64,000 bases of DNA from CAZVYS01 sp964630755 (lineage in GTDB: Bacteria; Patescibacteriota; Microgenomatia; UBA1400; CG1-02-47-37). A model generated the notes under the pieces. The model was given only the letters and a program-made list of their open reading frames with translations, made no database searches and was not told where the DNA came from. Positions 14,392-23,351 of this stretch are shown here, piece after piece. A program made the position numbers and the translations under genes. The stretch covers positions 23,936 through 87,935 of the forward strand of contig CAZVYS010000002.1 of assembly GCA_964630755.1 (NCBI GenBank), read 5' to 3'. The stretch's first letter is position 1. Each line of letters begins with the position of its first letter.

Positions 14392-15459
14392 ATGATCAAG
14401 GTTTTTAAAATCCATCTCGCAATTTTAAGCCTTTTTCTTCTTACACTAATCTTTCCCCAGCCCCTTTCAGCCCAATCTTGCCAAAACATAGCCGTTAAAC
14501 CTGACTCCCTAGCCCTTGATAAACTCATCGATAAAGCCCAAGATTATAATGGCGCTGCTACCCTAGTTCCTGATTCTTTACTCAAAGCTATCTATAACAT
14601 CGAAGCTTCCTCTGCTTTCAACGACTCAAGTTGGTCTTGTCAAAAAACTAATAACCATCTTGGTTTAATGCCAGTCAATGACACCGCCTATTTTTCTATA
14701 GTCTCATCAAATGAACGTGACAGCTCTCAAGACAATTGTAATCCTGTTAAATGCAAACTCAATCGCTGCCATCCAATCAGCTCAATTGAACTAGTCGCCC
14801 GCACCCTCCTCTTAAAAACCGGACTCTGGAACACCACCAGCATGACTCCTACCGGCAGTCTTACCAATTCTATTAACGATATTTACTACGCTTCAGGTCG
14901 ATATTTTGGAATTGATCAATTCGATAAACCCAGCCAAACCACTAATCAGTTTCTCGACCAATTAGACTCTGGCCACCATTACCCCTCAGATCATTCTTAT
15001 ACCAATACCTTAACCTACGCTGAGTTTATTTGCGCTAAATCTGATGCCTGCAAATCCTACCAAGACTATCCTGCTCGAACCGACACCACCAATTTTCAAC
15101 CTTCAAGTCAATCCTTTCCTGAATTTACCTTTGACCCCTGCGATTTTACAGAATTCCTCAGTGTAACAATTAAAGAACCAGATGCTGGCGTCAATGACAT
15201 TGGTGTTTTCTTATCCGCTGCAATTCAAACTGCCATAATCATTGCCGCCATCCTTACTTTTGCTTTCTTAGTCTGGGGCGGTATCCAGTGGATTCTATCC
15301 GGTGGAGACAAAACCCAAACTCAAGCAGCCCGTGACCGCATCACCATGGCCTTAGTTGGCCTTGGTATTGTTGCTGCCGCCTGGGCCCTCATGAAAGTCA
15401 TCGGCTTCTTCTTTGGCGTCAACGTCTTTGAGTTCCAAATCCCTACAGCTGCTGGTTAA
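14392..15459 (+). CDS. lytic transglycosylase-like domain fused to a pilin domain
   Basis: A 355-residue exported protein. Signal peptide 1-27, then a VirB1/SLT-like domain (about 35-235) with the probable catalytic Glu in LLKAIYNIEASSAF and the family segment LGLMPVND (usually GLMQVN; Gln is Pro here). Several paired cysteines are present. Residues 259-355 are a complete VirB2/TrbC-like two-helix domain almost identical to the separate gene at 13988. The transglycosylase part is paralogous to the N-terminus of the protein at 15993. Fusion of a wall-opening enzyme to a pilin-type membrane domain would tether it at the apparatus, which is inference. Confidence 0.75.
   Translation: MIKVFKIHLAILSLFLLTLIFPQPLSAQSCQNIAVKPDSLALDKLIDKAQDYNGAATLVPDSLLKAIYNIEASSAFNDSSWSCQKTNNHLGLMPVNDTAYFSIVSSNERDSSQDNCNPVKCKLNRCHPISSIELVARTLLLKTGLWNTTSMTPTGSLTNSINDIYYASGRYFGIDQFDKPSQTTNQFLDQLDSGHHYPSDHSYTNTLTYAEFICAKSDACKSYQDYPARTDTTNFQPSSQSFPEFTFDPCDFTEFLSVTIKEPDAGVNDIGVFLSAAIQTAIIIAAILTFAFLVWGGIQWILSGGDKTQTQAARDRITMALVGLGIVAAAWALMKVIGFFFGVNVFEFQIPTAAG
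15238..15326 (+). repeat. 89-bp exact direct repeat, copy 2
   Basis: Identical to 14105-14193 (offset 1133). It lies in the pilin domain of the fusion protein. Confidence 0.85.
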
Positions 15460-15505
15460 ACCCTAAACGCTTTCTTCTCTATCTTTCTCATGCTATCTTA
15501 TTATT

Positions 15506-15970
15506 ATGACTAAGTTTATTACTTCTCTTCTCATTACTTTTTTTCTTTTACTTCACCCCGCCAATGTTTATGCTCAAACAGACACTTGGACTAATATTTC
15601 AACTAATATCGGTATTAACTGCGAAGCTGACGTTGATGTCTTATGGGATGACGACAATGATCCTTCAAGTATTAAAGTTGCCGCTAAAACAGTTAAAGTT
15701 GCCACTCTTCAAGGCTTTGAGTGTATTTACTACAATCTCATGCGCATCATCATTCCTCTGGCTGGTTTTGCTGCTTTTATTCTTCTAATTGTAGCTGGTT
15801 TTCAGTTTATGACCGCCGCTGGTGATCCTAAACAAACTCAAAAAGCTCAATCAACTATTACTCTCACAGTTGTTGGTATCGTTGTCATTCTTAGTATCTG
15901 GTTTATCTTTAATCTTTTAACCCAATACACCAACATTAATTTACTTCGTTTTATCGTCCCTGGGCCTTAA
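15506..15970 (+). CDS. VirB2/TrbC-like pilin-type protein with signal peptide
   Basis: A 154-residue protein. A signal peptide (1-23, ending VYAQT) is followed by about 60 extracellular residues containing an acidic DVLWDDDNDP stretch. Helices lie at about 80-102 and 120-142 around TAAGDPKQTQKAQSTI. It has the longest exposed region among the single-domain copies, and it sits between the two transglycosylase genes. Confidence 0.68.
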   Translation: MTKFITSLLITFFLLLHPANVYAQTDTWTNISTNIGINCEADVDVLWDDDNDPSSIKVAAKTVKVATLQGFECIYYNLMRIIIPLAGFAAFILLIVAGFQFMTAAGDPKQTQKAQSTITLTVVGIVVILSIWFIFNLLTQYTNINLLRFIVPGP

Positions 15971-15979
15971 ATTTTAAGC

Positions 15980-15985
15980 TATACT
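15980..15985 (+). promoter_or_regulatory. -10 box TATACT before the large wall hydrolase
   Basis: TATACT ends 7 bases before the ATG at 15993. No clear -35. It fits the leaderless pattern. Confidence 0.45.
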
Positions 15986-15992
15986 AATACCA

Positions 15993-18900
15993 ATGACTCG
16001 TCTGCTCATCTATATTCTCTTCCTGCTTTTCACTTTCTTTTTGCCCCGTTCTGCTTTAGCTCAATCTTGTTCAGATATTCCCGTTGAACCAGACTCTCCA
16101 GCCCTTGATCTTTTAATCTCCGAAGCTCAAGCCATGGGAGGAGCTGCTGCCCTAGTTCCCGCCTCTTTATTAAAAGCTATCTATGCTGTCGAAGCCACCA
16201 CAGCCTACCGACCCATCAGCGGAAGCTGGACTTGCCAAAAAACTGGCGGCGACCTAGGTTTGATGCAAGTCAATGATATTGGCTATCCAGAAATTGCCTC
16301 ATCCGATGAACAAATCCACACCGAAGGAGACTGCTCCCCCACCCACTGCAAACTCAACCGTTGTCACCCTGTCAGCGCCATCGAACTAGCCGCCCGAGTT
16401 CTTTTATTAAAAGCCGGCCTGTGGGATAAAACCACCATGACTCCCACTGGCAGCCTAACTGACTCAGTTAACGATATTTACTACTCCTCTGGTTACTATT
16501 ACAGTGCCAACCTTTTCGATAACCCCACTGATAATACCAGCCAGTTACTTGGCCGACTTGACCCACAGTATCATTATCCAACCGGTCATCCTTACGAAGG
16601 CTCTCTGACTTACGCTGAATTTATCTGTGCTCAGTCTGGTGCTTGCCAATCCTGGCGAGATTTTCCCCTTCGTCAAAACAGCCCCAGTTTCCAACCATCT
16701 AATCCTTCATCCTCTGATCTCAGCTTTACCTTTGATTCTTGTCTTTTTGGAGAACCACTTGAGTCAGCTCAACTACCCACCAGCTTCACCAAACACCCAC
16801 TTCGCCCTTTCCCAGCTCAGTCAACCTCTCAGTTAATCCCCGAAGAAAAAACTCGGTCTTTTAACGATTCCTCTCTTACCCCTTACTGTGCTATGCGCCC
16901 TCTAGCTGCCCAAGCTTATATCGACAAACGGCATGAAGACATCCTCATGACCGGCACCCTAACCCAAGACTTTTCTCGCTTCATCACCCCCCTCCTATCT
17001 ATTACCAATCCAGACAAACCAGATTATCAACTTCCATTCAATGACAAAGCTCAGCGCTACTTAGCTGATTATTTGGAAGGCCGAGCTTATTACGAACCAT
17101 TAACCGAGTCAGTCGACCCTACTCCTCTTCAGAGTCTGGAAATTCATTCTCGCTCAGGTGTTTTTCGCAAACTAGCCCCTCAAAGCTATCAGGATAAACT
17201 TAAAAAGGCTATCATTCTCAGAGCTAATAATCAGTTTAATTCTAGTGACCCTAACTCCAATCCTTATGGCTTCAAACCAGCCACTGATACCATCCACAAT
17301 TACACCGTTGGCTATTGGGATCCAAACCTTAACCAGCCTGCTCCTTATGAACAAGGCCAGCCAATTACTCTAAAAGACTATTTTGATAACCAAGCTTGGG
17401 CACCTTTACTAGAAGAGCATGAAGATTTTAATACTCATCACCAAGCCTACCTAGATTGGGAGCTTAAAGACGGCGGCGCTATTATTTCTCAAAGTGGTGT
17501 CCAGAAAAAAAGACTCGGTAAATGGGCTGCTCTTTGGGCCTATGTTCCTATGTTCACCCGTGAAGACACCAAAGGCTTTATTCAGTTTCTCGATGACCCA
17601 GGCCAATCTACCTCTCCAAATAAACCGCTTGAAGTTTCCCATCCTCATCTGGCTCGTACCTATGAAGTTACTAATACTCTCTCTTACATGCTCACCCCTT
17701 TTAATAATCACTCTGTTCCCAGTCCGGCTTTAAAAGATCAATGGTACACCCCTGCTCCCTGGACCACTGAATCTCCTTGGTGGTTCACTCCAGATATTAA
17801 AATACCTCCGGCCGACCTAAACACCCAGTATGGCTACGTCTGCGATTACTCAAAAGAAGTGCCCTTAATTGCCAGCTCTGGCGACCTGGCTTTTGACTCT
17901 GAAGCCAGCACTAATGTTGATAAAGCTGTCCCCAACCCTCTTTATGAAAACCCTATTACTACTCAATGTGTTTTTGGAGGCAACATTACTCATTTTCCTT
18001 GCGAAGCTGTTAACCCTATGACATGTAAAATTATAGACGACTCCGCTTGCTACGTTCTTCAGCCTCATTTCTACAACCCCAACTACCTCAAAACCAAAAC
18101 TCCTTTCTTAACTGAAATCTTAACCAGCTTAACTAATAGCAATCGGGCTGTCTTTGATCTTTTCCGGCCTCACGGCCAAACCGAACCTCAAGATGGCTTA
18201 AACTGGCCCGGCGTTGGCAACTCTTTTGAAGAAAGTCCAGAATACTCTTATACTCCTAATCAAATCTTTCCTTCAAAAGAACAAATTGGTTGGGCCGAAG
18301 CCGGTTACCACAAACCCTATTACTCTCAATCTTTTCTTTATCGATATCTTGGCACCATTCAATGCGCCAAAGAACGCACCATTGCTAAACTTCAACCCTT
18401 TATCACTGGCCAATCCTACCAACCCTATTCCTACGAATGCTTTCCCGAGCTTAATCCTCTTGATGACCCAAAACTTCAAACTGCTAACCAATCCACCAGC
18501 TCCTACTCTTACCCAAGTAGTCAAACTGGCTCCGGAGCTCTTTATACCGGCGGCTTATACATTGAAGGCGACTGTCCTATTCCTGGTGGTCGATTACTTG
18601 TTGGCTCTTTTGAAAGCATCAATAAGGGTCATGGAAGCAATAGCTACTGGGCAAGCGCTGGTGGTTTTTGTGATAATACCTATTGCTCTGCATATCCAAA
18701 TGCTTACTGTTGTATTAACAATCTACCCATAGCCTGGTCTTTACCGGTAGTCGCAGCTCCCCAATGCTATACAAACCCATATCCAGGTAGCGTTGCTTAT
18801 GATCCAAGCTCCACTTGCCCGGCTTATGGCTTTGCCGCTGACTTTTTTGTTCCACAAAACGACAATCCTTATTATGGCCAAGGTAATGTTCCAGTATCTC

Positions 18901-19286
18901 TTCCAACCATTGATGGTCAAGTCCTTGATTGGAAAATTGCCACACCTTATGGCAAGAATAAAGGCAATGGTACTGGGGGATTATTGAGAGCTAAAGCTAA
19001 CGGAAAAACCTACGAAATATCCATCTATCACTTAGCTGAACCCATAACTTACGGTGGTCCATCTGGTACCGAAGTAGGGATTATCTACGCAGGTCTAAAC
19101 AACCCCCATGTTCACATTGAACTCAAGGTCAACGGCGAATATGTTAGACCCGATAATCTTTGCTCTGGCGGCTCAACCTCTACTTTTAATCAGAACAGCC
19201 AGCCAGCCCAGACTACTTCTCCAAATAACCCTAGTACTACCTTTCAAGAACTATTTAACACCACTCATTATCAATTTGATGAATAG
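15993..19286 (+). CDS. large exported wall-acting protein: SLT-like N-terminus, M23-like C-terminus
   Basis: A 1097-residue protein. Signal peptide 1-23. The N-terminal lytic transglycosylase-like domain (about 30-235) has its Glu in LLKAIYAVEATTAY and GDLGLMQVNDIG. A long unrecognised Cys-, Pro- and Tyr-rich middle follows (about 240-850). The C-terminal region (about 930-1060) resembles M23 endopeptidases, with YEISIYHLAEP and NNPHVHIELKVNGEYVRPDN carrying the HxH metal motif. The first M23 His is not obvious (AYGFAADFF stands at the expected place), so peptidase activity is doubtful. It probably remodels peptidoglycan for the secretion apparatus, similar to VirB1-type proteins. Confidence 0.72.
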   Translation: MTRLLIYILFLLFTFFLPRSALAQSCSDIPVEPDSPALDLLISEAQAMGGAAALVPASLLKAIYAVEATTAYRPISGSWTCQKTGGDLGLMQVNDIGYPEIASSDEQIHTEGDCSPTHCKLNRCHPVSAIELAARVLLLKAGLWDKTTMTPTGSLTDSVNDIYYSSGYYYSANLFDNPTDNTSQLLGRLDPQYHYPTGHPYEGSLTYAEFICAQSGACQSWRDFPLRQNSPSFQPSNPSSSDLSFTFDSCLFGEPLESAQLPTSFTKHPLRPFPAQSTSQLIPEEKTRSFNDSSLTPYCAMRPLAAQAYIDKRHEDILMTGTLTQDFSRFITPLLSITNPDKPDYQLPFNDKAQRYLADYLEGRAYYEPLTESVDPTPLQSLEIHSRSGVFRKLAPQSYQDKLKKAIILRANNQFNSSDPNSNPYGFKPATDTIHNYTVGYWDPNLNQPAPYEQGQPITLKDYFDNQAWAPLLEEHEDFNTHHQAYLDWELKDGGAIISQSGVQKKRLGKWAALWAYVPMFTREDTKGFIQFLDDPGQSTSPNKPLEVSHPHLARTYEVTNTLSYMLTPFNNHSVPSPALKDQWYTPAPWTTESPWWFTPDIKIPPADLNTQYGYVCDYSKEVPLIASSGDLAFDSEASTNVDKAVPNPLYENPITTQCVFGGNITHFPCEAVNPMTCKIIDDSACYVLQPHFYNPNYLKTKTPFLTEILTSLTNSNRAVFDLFRPHGQTEPQDGLNWPGVGNSFEESPEYSYTPNQIFPSKEQIGWAEAGYHKPYYSQSFLYRYLGTIQCAKERTIAKLQPFITGQSYQPYSYECFPELNPLDDPKLQTANQSTSSYSYPSSQTGSGALYTGGLYIEGDCPIPGGRLLVGSFESINKGHGSNSYWASAGGFCDNTYCSAYPNAYCCINNLPIAWSLPVVAAPQCYTNPYPGSVAYDPSSTCPAYGFAADFFVPQNDNPYYGQGNVPVSLPTIDGQVLDWKIATPYGKNKGNGTGGLLRAKANGKTYEISIYHLAEPITYGGPSGTEVGIIYAGLNNPHVHIELKVNGEYVRPDNLCSGGSTSTFNQNSQPAQTTSPNNPSTTFQELFNTTHYQFDE

Positions 19287-19303
19287 ATTAACTATCTTTC
19301 TTT

Positions 19304-19768
19304 ATGAAACCTTTAACTAAACTTTTCCAGCTTATCAAAAAACGCCCCAAAGCTTCTTTTCCGATACTCGTCATCTCCTCATTGCTTTTCATTTTCCTAA
19401 TGACCTCTTCATCTGCTCAAAAAACCAGCCTTGAACTCACTTCTATTTCCCCTGAACCCCCCACCTTTGAATCTCTTTTATCTACCCACCAAATTAAACT
19501 TAACTTCTCTCACCCTTTACAAAAAGAGACTATTAAATACACCATTAGCCCCGAAACCGACACTCGTTTGATCTTTGACCCCCAATACCCCACCCTTATC
19601 TCTATCCTCACTCTCGATGGTCTCGAGCCTGATACTCCTTATACTTTTACTATTCATAAAGGCTTAACCTCCACCGAAAACTTAACCTTAAAAATGAACC
19701 TTCAGTTTGAACTTACTCGCACCCAACCTGATCTTGAAAACTTCTTCCCTCCCAACCAAGGCTTCTAA
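19304..19768 (+). CDS. membrane-anchored protein with Ig-like (SbsA-type) domain
   Basis: A 154-residue protein with one N-terminal hydrophobic helix (about 18-36) and an exposed beta-rich domain (about 45-135). The segment HQIKLNFSHPLQKETIKYTI followed by LEPDTPYTFTIHKGL resembles bacterial Ig-like SbsA-type domains. It has no catalytic motif. It follows the wall hydrolase by 17 bases and may be an accessory surface factor. Confidence 0.55.
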   Translation: MKPLTKLFQLIKKRPKASFPILVISSLLFIFLMTSSSAQKTSLELTSISPEPPTFESLLSTHQIKLNFSHPLQKETIKYTISPETDTRLIFDPQYPTLISILTLDGLEPDTPYTFTIHKGLTSTENLTLKMNLQFELTRTQPDLENFFPPNQGF

Positions 19769-19801
19769 CCCCCACCTTAATTATCTGCTAGAATAATCTT
19801 A

Positions 19802-20063
19802 ATGTCTTTCGAGCCTGCCAGCCCCNNNNNNNNNNATCTCCATCATTGCCTGCGATCAATGTCAGGGAAGTGGTTGTTCAGCTTGCGATCAACATGGAGT
19901 TTATGCCCTTCACGACAAACAGCCCATTAGTTTTAACTTGCCAGGCTTTATCGATCTAAAATCTCGTCGCCAACTCAAACGCCTCACTTTTATTAAACGC
20001 TCAATCCTACTTTCCATTGCTATCTTTCTTATTATCCTTTCTCTTAAACTAATCTATGCTTAG
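19802..20063 (+). CDS. CxxCxGxGC membrane protein interrupted by an assembly gap
   Basis: An ATG at 19802 opens eight codons before the N run. After the gap, an open frame from 19836 to the TAG at 20061-20063 encodes 75 residues: a DnaJ-like knuckle (ACDQCQGSGCSACDQHG), a basic linker, and one hydrophobic helix at the C-terminus. The two sides are out of phase with exactly 10 N, so the gap length is arbitrary. The stop overlaps the start of the Clp-like gene by eight bases. It is similar in plan to the protein at 22187, which flanks the Clp gene on its other side. The function is unknown; the knuckle suggests zinc or protein binding. Confidence 0.6.
19826..19835. other. assembly gap (10 N)
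   Basis: Ten consecutive N bases. The surrounding open frames do not agree in phase across exactly 10 bases, so the true gap length is unknown. Confidence 0.99.
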
Positions 20064-22185
20064 CTCTCAAGATATCTCACCAGCTTACACTCCGGATGCT
20101 CTCAAGCTACTAGCTGGCAGTCTTAGTTTGGCTTCAAAACAAAACCAACCTCAAGCTCTTCCCTCTCACTTAATTCCTATTCTAGCCATCAATCCAGTTA
20201 TTAAACCTTTCTTAGAAAAACTTGGATCAAAAACCCTTACACCTGCCAACCCAAAACCAAAGCCAGAATCAAAATCTCCTAACAAAACCGTCTTTAGCTC
20301 CCAGCTAAAAAAACTAATCTATCAAGCTTTTGCCGAAATGATTTTAACCAATCAATCTCAAGTTACACCCTTACACCTACTCGCTGCCACTAACAACTAT
20401 CTAGCCAACCCGTTAGACTTAAATGCCTTGCGTCTTCTCATCAACCAAACCCCATCTGACGCTAAGTCCAAAACCACTTCTATCTTAAATCAACTAGCCG
20501 AAAACCTTACTCAAAAAGCCCAAACAGGCAAACTAGATCCAGTTATTGGTAGAAAAAAAGAAATCGACCAGCTCATTCGAGTTCTGGCTCGTCGCTCAAA
20601 ATCAAACGCCATTCTTATCGGTGACCCAGGTGTCGGTAAAACCGCCATTGTCGAAGGCTTAGCTTTAAAAATCGCAAAAAAAGAGGTTCCTAAGCTTCTT
20701 GAACCAGTTCAAATCTACAATCTTAATCTCACTAACTTATTAGCCGGCACTTCTTACCAAGGAGAGCTTGAAACTCGCCTCAAAGATTTAATTAAAGAAG
20801 TCAGTCGCCTAGGAAACATCATTGTTTTTATCGACGAAATCCACATGATCATGGGTGCGGGTTCAGCCACTGGCGCCATGACCGCCGCCAACATCCTAAA
20901 ACCAGCCTTGGCCCGCGGTGATCTAAATGTCATCGGCGCCACTACTATCGAAGAATACAGAAAACACATAGAAAAAGATCCAGCTTTAGAGCGACGCTTT
21001 GAGGCTGTTAAGGTTGACGAACCCTCTCTCAAAGACACTCTTGAAATCTTAAAAAGCGTGGCTAAAAAACTAGAAAAGCATCACAAAGTTGCTGTTGATA
21101 AAACCATCCTCCAAACCGCCATTGATCTTTCCACTCGATATATCCAGGATCGTTATCTACCAGACAAAGCCATTGACCTACTCGACGAAGCTGCTTCTGG
21201 TGCAAAAGTATCTGGTAAAACCTCTATTACTACCGAGGACCTTAAAAAAGTTCTCTCCCAAAAAACCGGCGTTCCAGTCACTTCTTTAACTCAAAAAGAG
21301 TCTTTAGAGCTTCAAGAACTAGACACTAAACTAAAAACTCAAATTATCGGCCAAGACCAAGCTGTTAAGTCTGTGGCTGACGTTATCAAAAGAGCTCGTG
21401 CTGGTCTCAAAGACCCCAAAAGACCGATTGGCTCTTTCTTGCTTTTAGGCCCCACTGGTGTAGGTAAAACCGAACTAGCTAAAGTCCTGGCTCGAACCGT
21501 CTACCAAACCGAAAAAGCCATGGTCAGGCTCGACATGTCCGAGTTCACCGAAGCTCACACTGCCGACAAACTTATTGGTGCCCCACCAGGTTATGTTGGT
21601 TACGAAGAAGGTGGTCAACTCACCAATCCTATCCGCCATAAACCCTACTCTCTTATTCTATTAGACGAGTTAGAAAAAGCTCACCCTAAAGTCTTTGATA
21701 TCTTTCTTCAAGTTCTAGAAGATGGTCGTCTGACTGACTCACAAGGTCATACCGCTGACTTTAAAAACACTATTATAATCATGACCTCAAACATCAACGT
21801 TTCAGAGCTACTAGAAAATCCTCAAACCGCTACTCGTCCAGCTATCATGAAGGCTCTCTCTTCTTATCTTCGACCCGAATTCCTAAACCGCATCGACGAC
21901 ATTATTCTTATGAACAGCCTAACCTTAGATAACATCAAACAAATCGCTAGACTCCAACTTAATCAACTTACTGCCCGCCTTAAAACAAAAGGGATTAACT
22001 TAACCATTCCAGACGAAACCTTATCCAAGCTAGCCGATCTAGGCAATGTCAAAGAATTTGGCGCTCGCCCCCTTAGGCGCTTAATTCAAAACCACATCGA
22101 AGAACCTATTGCCGAACAAATTATTGCTGGCACTATCAAATCAGGCTCCACTGTAACCTGGTCACCTGATAAAATAAAAACCTAA
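20056..22185 (+). CDS. ClpC/ClpA-like AAA+ unfoldase
   Basis: A 709-residue Hsp100 ATPase. A shortened, diverged N-domain (about 1-150) precedes two AAA+ modules. D1 has Walker A IGDPGVGKTAIVEG (about 190) and Walker B IIVFIDEIHMIMGAG; D2 has LLGPTGVGKTELAKVLA (about 465), LILLDELEKAHP and GARPLRRLIQ. No long ClpB-type middle domain is seen, so it is nearer ClpA/ClpC. The segment where a ClpP-binding IGF-type loop would lie cannot be confirmed by eye. It sits inside the secretion gene set between two small CxxCxGxG membrane proteins, which suggests a dedicated unfoldase for that system (inference), though a housekeeping role is also possible. Confidence 0.85.
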   Translation: MLSSQDISPAYTPDALKLLAGSLSLASKQNQPQALPSHLIPILAINPVIKPFLEKLGSKTLTPANPKPKPESKSPNKTVFSSQLKKLIYQAFAEMILTNQSQVTPLHLLAATNNYLANPLDLNALRLLINQTPSDAKSKTTSILNQLAENLTQKAQTGKLDPVIGRKKEIDQLIRVLARRSKSNAILIGDPGVGKTAIVEGLALKIAKKEVPKLLEPVQIYNLNLTNLLAGTSYQGELETRLKDLIKEVSRLGNIIVFIDEIHMIMGAGSATGAMTAANILKPALARGDLNVIGATTIEEYRKHIEKDPALERRFEAVKVDEPSLKDTLEILKSVAKKLEKHHKVAVDKTILQTAIDLSTRYIQDRYLPDKAIDLLDEAASGAKVSGKTSITTEDLKKVLSQKTGVPVTSLTQKESLELQELDTKLKTQIIGQDQAVKSVADVIKRARAGLKDPKRPIGSFLLLGPTGVGKTELAKVLARTVYQTEKAMVRLDMSEFTEAHTADKLIGAPPGYVGYEEGGQLTNPIRHKPYSLILLDELEKAHPKVFDIFLQVLEDGRLTDSQGHTADFKNTIIIMTSNINVSELLENPQTATRPAIMKALSSYLRPEFLNRIDDIILMNSLTLDNIKQIARLQLNQLTARLKTKGINLTIPDETLSKLADLGNVKEFGARPLRRLIQNHIEEPIAEQIIAGTIKSGSTVTWSPDKIKT

Positions 22186-22186
22186 T

Positions 22187-22609
22187 ATGGCAAATCATCA
22201 AGTCCTCACTTGTCCAAACTGCGGCGGCAAAGGCTGTCCCACTTGTCAAAACACTGGCAGGGTTAGAGTCACCCAAGAACAACTCCAAAAACTAAAACAA
22301 GTGGCTGCTCAACTCTCCCGCTCACCTTTACCCGCTTCACCCCACGACCGCGGGGCACCACCTCAGTCTCAAACTAATTTTCAAAAAATCCGCCAAAACT
22401 CCAATCTAGCTGGTATCATTGCTTTTTCTTTTCTAAGCATCCTGGCTGGCGCTGCTGCTGCCTCTTGGTACTTTTTAAAATCCTTCAAACCTTTCTTAGC
22501 CGGTTTAGTTACCCTACTCATTCTAGTTGGCACTCGCTTAGCCTGGCTCAGCCCATTCTTCAAACCCCAAGAACCAAACGACTTTCTCTCTGCAATAAAA
22601 AAAGCATGA
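22187..22609 (+). CDS. small membrane protein with N-terminal CxxCxGxGC knuckle
   Basis: A 140-residue protein. A single DnaJ-type zinc knuckle (VLTCPNCGGKGCPTCQNTG, residues 6-24) is followed by a linker and two hydrophobic helices (about 72-90 and 96-116). The linker SPLPASPHDRGAPPQS includes half of a double-hairpin element (22339-22356). It follows the Clp-like gene by one base and overlaps the HExxH membrane-protein gene by four (ATGA), so they form one operon. A chaperone-adaptor role is speculative. Confidence 0.6.
   Translation: MANHQVLTCPNCGGKGCPTCQNTGRVRVTQEQLQKLKQVAAQLSRSPLPASPHDRGAPPQSQTNFQKIRQNSNLAGIIAFSFLSILAGAAAASWYFLKSFKPFLAGLVTLLILVGTRLAWLSPFFKPQEPNDFLSAIKKA
22339..22356. 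repeat. single-hairpin element in CDS
   Basis: caccccacgaccgcggggc matches the second hairpin of the double element at 36991, including the cgaccg loop. It is in frame in the gene at 22187. Confidence 0.6.
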
Positions 22610-23322
22610 TTTTTGCTTTACTCTCTTTTATCCTCTCCACCACCCTCTTATATCTCTCCTCTCGATTATTAATCAAGCGCTTTTTATCCATCTTTTCTCT
22701 GTTAACTAAGTCCACTCAATCTAGCGTTAATCTTTTATTTTTCTTCTTCTTGCCAGGAATCTTTCTTCACGAATTCTCCCACATCTTATCTGCTGAGCTT
22801 CTTCGCGTCCAAACCGGCCATTTATCCTTAAAGCCCCAGCTCAAAAACAACCAACTAAAGCTAGGTTCCGCTCAAATCGCCGCCACTGACCCTATTAGGC
22901 TCACTCTTATTGGCACGGCTCCATTTATTACCGGCACTCTCGCTCTTTGGCTTTTACTCACATTTGGTCTAAATCTTAATCTAGCTCAACTAAGCCTTTC
23001 TTCTTTCCCTGTTATTTTCCACCAACCAACCTGGTTACTCATCCTCTCATTTTATCTTTTATTTGCTATTAGTAACACCATGTTCTCTTCTCCCTCTGAC
23101 CTTCAAGCTGCTGGCCTTCCCATCATTCTTCTACTCATTTTCCTGGGCACTCTCAAACTTCTCAACTTAAATCTCCCTCCAACAACCATTCCTTATTTCA
23201 CTAACTTTTTCTACTCTCTAACCACCCTCTTTATCCTTGTTTTACTCCTTAATCTCAGCTTGCTTCTCATTTTCCAACTCGCTCGTCGCTTGCTCTCCTC
23301 CCGCTTGTCCCCTTCTCAATAG
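22606..23322 (+). CDS. multi-pass membrane protein with HExxH motif (M50-like)
   Basis: A 238-residue protein with about six hydrophobic segments. The start ATG 22606 overlaps the previous TGA and replaces a longer frame that would run through the upstream gene. GIFLHEFSHILSAELL (about 50-65) carries HExxH inside a membrane segment, as in intramembrane zinc proteases, and TDPIRLTLIGTAPFITG follows. The distal NPDG/LDG motif usual in M50 proteases is not evident, so protease activity is provisional. Its operon position suggests processing of secreted or membrane components of the apparatus. Confidence 0.6.
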   Translation: MIFALLSFILSTTLLYLSSRLLIKRFLSIFSLLTKSTQSSVNLLFFFFLPGIFLHEFSHILSAELLRVQTGHLSLKPQLKNNQLKLGSAQIAATDPIRLTLIGTAPFITGTLALWLLLTFGLNLNLAQLSLSSFPVIFHQPTWLLILSFYLLFAISNTMFSSPSDLQAAGLPIILLLIFLGTLKLLNLNLPPTTIPYFTNFFYSLTTLFILVLLLNLSLLLIFQLARRLLSSRLSPSQ

Positions 23323-23351
23323 TTATCTAGATATGCTACTCTTAACTCACC

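Noticed and set aside
18214..18732. A 172-residue overlapping frame inside the large wall-hydrolase gene
   Set aside because: It is fully internal to a gene with a signal peptide and clear domains, and its sequence has no motif.
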